From Microbacterium album (lineage in GTDB: Bacteria; Actinomycetota; Actinomycetes; Actinomycetales; Microbacteriaceae): a stretch of DNA of 64,000 nt. Below the pieces are notes generated by a model, which ran no database searches, was not told the origin of the DNA, and was given only the letters and a program-made list of their open reading frames with translations. Numbering within the stretch: the stretch's first letter is position 1; the number at the start of each line of letters is the position of its first letter. Shown piece by piece: positions 61,057-64,000 of the stretch. The stretch lies in NCBI RefSeq assembly GCF_014643695.1, contig NZ_BMJY01000007.1, positions 81,438 through 145,437 of the forward strand. Direction: 5' to 3'. A program made the position numbers and the translations under genes.

Positions 61057-61832
61057 TGCGCAAGCCGCTCGTCGCCGTCGCGTTCGCGCTCGGCCTGCCC
61101 CTCCTCCTGATCGCCGTGTGGTGGCTCGCCACGCTCGGGTCCACGAGCCCGTTCGTGCCGAAGCCGGTCCCGCTCGTCACGACGTTCCTCGACACGTGGT
61201 TCGGCGGGCGCCTGTTCGCGGACGTCCTTCCGAGCCTCGGACGCTTCGCGGCCGGCACGGCGCTCGCGATCGTCCTCGGCATCACGCTGGGGCTGCTGGT
61301 CGGGCTGAGCCGGGGGCTCCAGGCCTTCACGGAGCCGACGTTCGAGTTCTTCCGCGCGGTGCCGCCCCCCGTGCTGATCCCCGTCCTCGGCCTCCTGATC
61401 GGGGTCGGCGACGAGATGAAGATCGTCGTGATCGTGGTGGGCGCCATCTGGCCCGTGCTGCTGAACACGATCGCGGGCGTGCGCGCCGCGGACTCGGTGC
61501 AGACCGAGACGAGCCGCTCGTACGGCATCAGCGGCCTGAACCGCATCCGCTACCAGGTGCTGCCGTCGGCCGCGCCGCAGATCCTCGCGGGCGTGCGGCA
61601 GAGCCTGCCGATCGGGATCATCCTGATGGTGATCAGCGAGATGTTCTTCAGCTCGTCGGGCCTCGGGTTCACCATCATCCAGTTCCAGCGCCAGTTCGCC
61701 GTGCCGCAGATGTGGTCGGGCATCCTGCTGCTGGGACTCATCGGCTTCGCCGTCTCGATGCTCTTCAAGGTCGTCGAGCGTCGCCTCCTCCGCTGGTACT
61801 ACGGACTGAAGGACCTCGAGAATGCCTCCTGA
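61056..61832 (+). CDS. ABC importer permease 2 (SsuC/TauC-like)
   Basis: A 258-aa permease with six helices. The EAA-loop counterpart is TSRSYGISGLNRIRYQVLP. ATG at 61056 overlaps the first permease stop, and GGAGGGGGAG precedes it. Two non-identical permeases form the channel; the ATPase gene overlaps its 3' end by 11 bp. Confidence 0.9.
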   Translation: MRKPLVAVAFALGLPLLLIAVWWLATLGSTSPFVPKPVPLVTTFLDTWFGGRLFADVLPSLGRFAAGTALAIVLGITLGLLVGLSRGLQAFTEPTFEFFRAVPPPVLIPVLGLLIGVGDEMKIVVIVVGAIWPVLLNTIAGVRAADSVQTETSRSYGISGLNRIRYQVLPSAAPQILAGVRQSLPIGIILMVISEMFFSSSGLGFTIIQFQRQFAVPQMWSGILLLGLIGFAVSMLFKVVERRLLRWYYGLKDLENAS

Positions 61833-62679
61833 GAACGTGACCCCTGTCGTCGGCAAGGGCCGGACGCTGCCGCCGGAGCAGACCCTGCTGTCGGTGCGCG
61901 GCCTGAAGAAGGTGTACCAGACGGACGGCGGCGACATCGAGGCCGTGCGCGACCTCACGTTCGATCTCGGGCGCAACGAGCTCACGTGCCTCGTGGGCCC
62001 GTCGGGATCCGGCAAGACCACGCTGCTGAAGTGCATCGCCGGGCTCCTCGAGCCCACGAGCGGCGAGGTGCTGCTCGACGGCAAGCGCGTCACCGGACCG
62101 CCGAAGAAGATGGCGGTGGTGTTCCAGGAGTACGGCCGGTCGCTGTTCCCGTGGCTGCGGGTCGCCGACAACGTCGAGCTGCCGCTGAAGAACGCCGGCG
62201 TGCCGAAGGCGAAGCGGGCCGAGCTCGTGGCCGAGGCGCTCGAGAGCGTCGGGCTGTCGCACGTGCCGAAGTCGTACCCGTGGCAGCTGTCGGGCGGCAT
62301 GCAGCAGCGCGTCGCGATCGCCCGTGCCATTGCGTATCAGCCCGAGGTGCTGCTCATGGACGAGCCCTTCGCGGCCGTCGACGCGCAGACGCGCGCCGAC
62401 CTGGAGGACCTCGTGCGCTCCATCCGGGAGCGGCTGGGCGTGACCGTGCTGTTCGTGACGCACGACATCGACGAGTCGGTGTATCTGGGCTCGCGCGTGA
62501 TCATCCTCTCGTCCTCGCCCACGGTGGTGCAGGAGGACCTCGTGATCGACCTGCCGGACGAGCGCGACCAGCTCGAGACGCGCGCGCTGCCGCGCTTCAC
62601 CGAGCTGCGGCATCACGTGTACGAGCAGATCCAGCTTGCCAAGCGCGGCTTCCGCCCCGACGAGGCGCGTGTCGGCTGA
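61822..62679 (+). CDS. ABC importer ATP-binding protein (SsuB/TauB-like)
   Basis: A 285-aa ATPase. Walker A is GPSGSGKTT, the Q-loop VFQEYGRSLFPW, the signature LSGGMQQR, Walker B LLMDEPFAAVD and the H-switch VTHDIDE. It powers the import of the ligand captured by the lipoprotein. Its ATG lies inside the end of permease 2, and its end overlaps the MFS gene. Confidence 0.94.
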   Translation: MPPENVTPVVGKGRTLPPEQTLLSVRGLKKVYQTDGGDIEAVRDLTFDLGRNELTCLVGPSGSGKTTLLKCIAGLLEPTSGEVLLDGKRVTGPPKKMAVVFQEYGRSLFPWLRVADNVELPLKNAGVPKAKRAELVAEALESVGLSHVPKSYPWQLSGGMQQRVAIARAIAYQPEVLLMDEPFAAVDAQTRADLEDLVRSIRERLGVTVLFVTHDIDESVYLGSRVIILSSSPTVVQEDLVIDLPDERDQLETRALPRFTELRHHVYEQIQLAKRGFRPDEARVG

Positions 62680-63913
62680 TCGCCCGCGGGGCGGGCCCGC
62701 GCCGGCCGCCCCTTCGCGCCCCGAGCTCACGCCGGGGATGCTCGTCGCGCTCGGCTTCATCGGGATGGCGGGGTCGCTGTCGACGGACCTCTACCTGCCC
62801 GCCTTCCCGAGCATGCAGGCGCACTTCGGTGCGACCGCCGCGAGCGTCCAGCTGACGCTCACCGCCTACCTGATCGGCGCCGCGGCGGGGCAGTTCGTGG
62901 TGGGCACGCTCTCGGACGCGCTGGGACGCCGCAGGACGCTCCTGGCGGCGCTCGCGGTGTTCGCAGCGGCGGGGTACGTGGCGGCGGCGGCGCCCTCGCT
63001 CGAGTGGGTGATCGCCCTGCGCCTGCTGCAGGGCCTGTCGGGAGCGGCCGGGGTCGCGCTCGCGCGCGCCGTGATCGCGGACCTCGCGGCGGGAGAGCAG
63101 GCCGCGCGGGGACTCAGTCTGCTCATGGCCATGACGGGGCTCGGTCCCGTCTTCGGCAGCCCGCTCGGAGCGCTCCTGACCGCCTGGGGCGGATGGCGCG
63201 CCGCGCTGCTCGGCCTGGCCGTGATCGCCACCGCGATGCTCCTGGTCGCGATGCTTGTGATCCCGGAGAGCCTCGCGCCGGAGGCGAGGCATCCCGCGCG
63301 GCTCGGACCGCTCGTCCGGACTCTCGGCCGCCTCGGTCGCGACGGCGCCTTCCTCGGCTACGTCGTCGCCTTCGCCTGCACATACGCGGCGCTCATCGTC
63401 TACATCGGCGCGTCGTCCTTCGTCGTCCAGCGCGTGTTCGACGCATCGCCGGTCGTGTATTCGCTGACGTTCTCGGCCGGATCCGTCGCCTTCGTCGCGG
63501 GCGCCTGGCTCAACGGCCGCGCCGTCCGCCGGCTCGGGCCCGAGCGTGCGCTCGCCGCGGCCCACGTCTTGGCGCTCGGCGCGGCGACCGCCCTGACGGC
63601 GCTCGCGCTCGCGGGTACGCTCACGCTCGCGGCCTGGGTTCCCCTCGTGTGCCTGTTCAGCGCGGGCTGCGCGGCCGGCATGTCGGACGCGTCCGCCCTC
63701 ACGCTGCAGCGCGCGGCGTTCGCGGCGGGATCCGGCTCGGCCTCGCTCGGTCTGTTCCAGTACTCGCTCGGCGCCGTCGCATCGCCGTTCGGCGGGTTGT
63801 GGGGCGACCACACGGCGCTGCCCGCGGCCGCCGGTATGACGGGCGCGATCGCCCTCGCCATGGCCGCCGCGGCCGTCGGGAGCCGCCTCGCGCGCCGGTC
63901 CCCGACCGCATGA
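62669..63913 (+). CDS. MFS drug/metabolite exporter (Bcr/CflA subfamily)
   Basis: A 414-aa transporter of 12 helices. It has the early motif STDLYLPAFPSM typical of Bcr/CflA, and motif A GTLSDALGRRR between helices 2 and 3. GTG at 62669 starts 11 bp inside the ATPase gene. It probably exports a toxic aromatic intermediate or xenobiotic. The protein appears complete, and the transposase fragment begins 7 bp after its stop. Confidence 0.88.
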   Translation: MSADRPRGGPAPAAPSRPELTPGMLVALGFIGMAGSLSTDLYLPAFPSMQAHFGATAASVQLTLTAYLIGAAAGQFVVGTLSDALGRRRTLLAALAVFAAAGYVAAAAPSLEWVIALRLLQGLSGAAGVALARAVIADLAAGEQAARGLSLLMAMTGLGPVFGSPLGALLTAWGGWRAALLGLAVIATAMLLVAMLVIPESLAPEARHPARLGPLVRTLGRLGRDGAFLGYVVAFACTYAALIVYIGASSFVVQRVFDASPVVYSLTFSAGSVAFVAGAWLNGRAVRRLGPERALAAAHVLALGAATALTALALAGTLTLAAWVPLVCLFSAGCAAGMSDASALTLQRAAFAAGSGSASLGLFQYSLGAVASPFGGLWGDHTALPAAAGMTGAIALAMAAAAVGSRLARRSPTA

Positions 63914-63924
63914 CGTTGACTAGC
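63914..63924. repeat. 11-bp repeat at the transposase end, shared with the 50.7-kb palindrome
   Basis: CGTTGACTAGC here is identical to 50673-50683 and inverted at 50731-50741. It spans the transposase stop codon and may be part of the element terminus or its target. Confidence 0.55.
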
Positions 63925-64000
63925 TGTACTTCCCCGTGAGGTTGTGAACGCGGGAGGCTGGGGTCTGGCCGCCGAGGGCGGTGTGGGGTCGGTGGTGATT
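63920..64000 (-). mobile_element. C-terminal end of an IS481-type transposase (cut by window edge)
   Basis: Read leftwards from the window edge the last 26 residues are NHHRPHTALGGQTPASR followed by VHNLTGKYS and a TAG stop at 63920-63922. The N-H-x-R-P-H-x-A-L-G-G-x-x-P motif is the C-terminal hallmark of IS481/IS3-like DDE transposases. The rest is outside the window. The element begins just after the MFS stop codon. Confidence 0.9.

Overview
The window is high-GC chromosomal DNA from an actinobacterium, most likely Microbacteriaceae (Microbacterium-like). The evidence is the fhaA-fhaB-pstP-rodA-pbpA-pknA-pknB cell-division signalling operon, an actinobacterial NucS mismatch endonuclease, abundant GTG starts and many apparently leaderless genes with a TAnnnT -10 box 6-8 nt before the start codon.

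Housekeeping part (1-24.1 kb). The minus strand opens with the peptidoglycan/division kinase operon (1-7669), translationally coupled by 4-bp ATGA overlaps at most junctions. A class II tRNA-Leu(CAG), a cold-shock gene with a hairpin leader, HAD phosphatases, nucS, a two-component pair next to an ABC exporter, a DtxR-type regulator, a SpoU methyltransferase, an aldo/keto reductase, a MATE exporter and an M13 metallopeptidase follow.

Small accessory locus (24.1-26.5 kb). A PadR regulator, three small membrane proteins and a secreted DUF2599-like protein broken by a one-base frameshift sit among AT-rich promoters. Two almost identical 20-bp operator-like palindromes flank the smallest gene. A SNF2 helicase (26.6-29.7 kb) separates this locus from the next region.

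Catabolic island (about 29.7-63.9 kb). The theme is plant/lignin-type aromatic compounds. (a) A PadR/VanR-like regulator, two LigM/DesA-type tetrahydrofolate-dependent O-demethylases, metF and purU form a demethylation and C1-recycling module. (b) Two divergent LysR genes frame it, and next to it lies amidohydrolase / Rieske ferredoxin / amidohydrolase / esterase / flavin-2Fe2S reductase. I read this as a three-component monooxygenase whose catalytic subunits have an amidohydrolase fold (AibH1H2-like), not a classical Rieske oxygenase. (c) An AraC gene is followed by a long plus-strand series: carboxymuconolactone decarboxylase-like protein, beta-hydroxyacid dehydrogenase, a TRAP transporter, aldehyde dehydrogenase, FAH-family hydrolase, SnoaL-like protein and a two-domain extradiol dioxygenase, which looks like a meta-cleavage route. 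(d) On the minus strand, CoA ligase, MaoC hydratase, acyl-CoA dehydrogenase, amidohydrolase and SDR match the phdABCDE phenylpropanoid side-chain pathway of Corynebacterium. A divergent MarR gene (phdR-like) and an NMT1/SsuA-type ABC importer complete it. A 14-bp element, ATTGACATnCTCAA, overlaps the -35 box of both the phd promoter and the importer promoter. (e) A Bcr/CflA-type MFS exporter ends the island, and 7 bp beyond its stop codon begins the C-terminal end of an IS481-type transposase.

Working model (inference): hydroxycinnamates are imported, activated and side-chain shortened by the Phd enzymes. Methoxy groups are removed by the LigM-like enzymes with MetF/PurU recycling C1. Ring or side-chain hydroxylation is supplied by the amidohydrolase-fold monooxygenase, and the product is opened by the extradiol dioxygenase and fed to central metabolism by the FAH, ALDH and decarboxylase-like enzymes.
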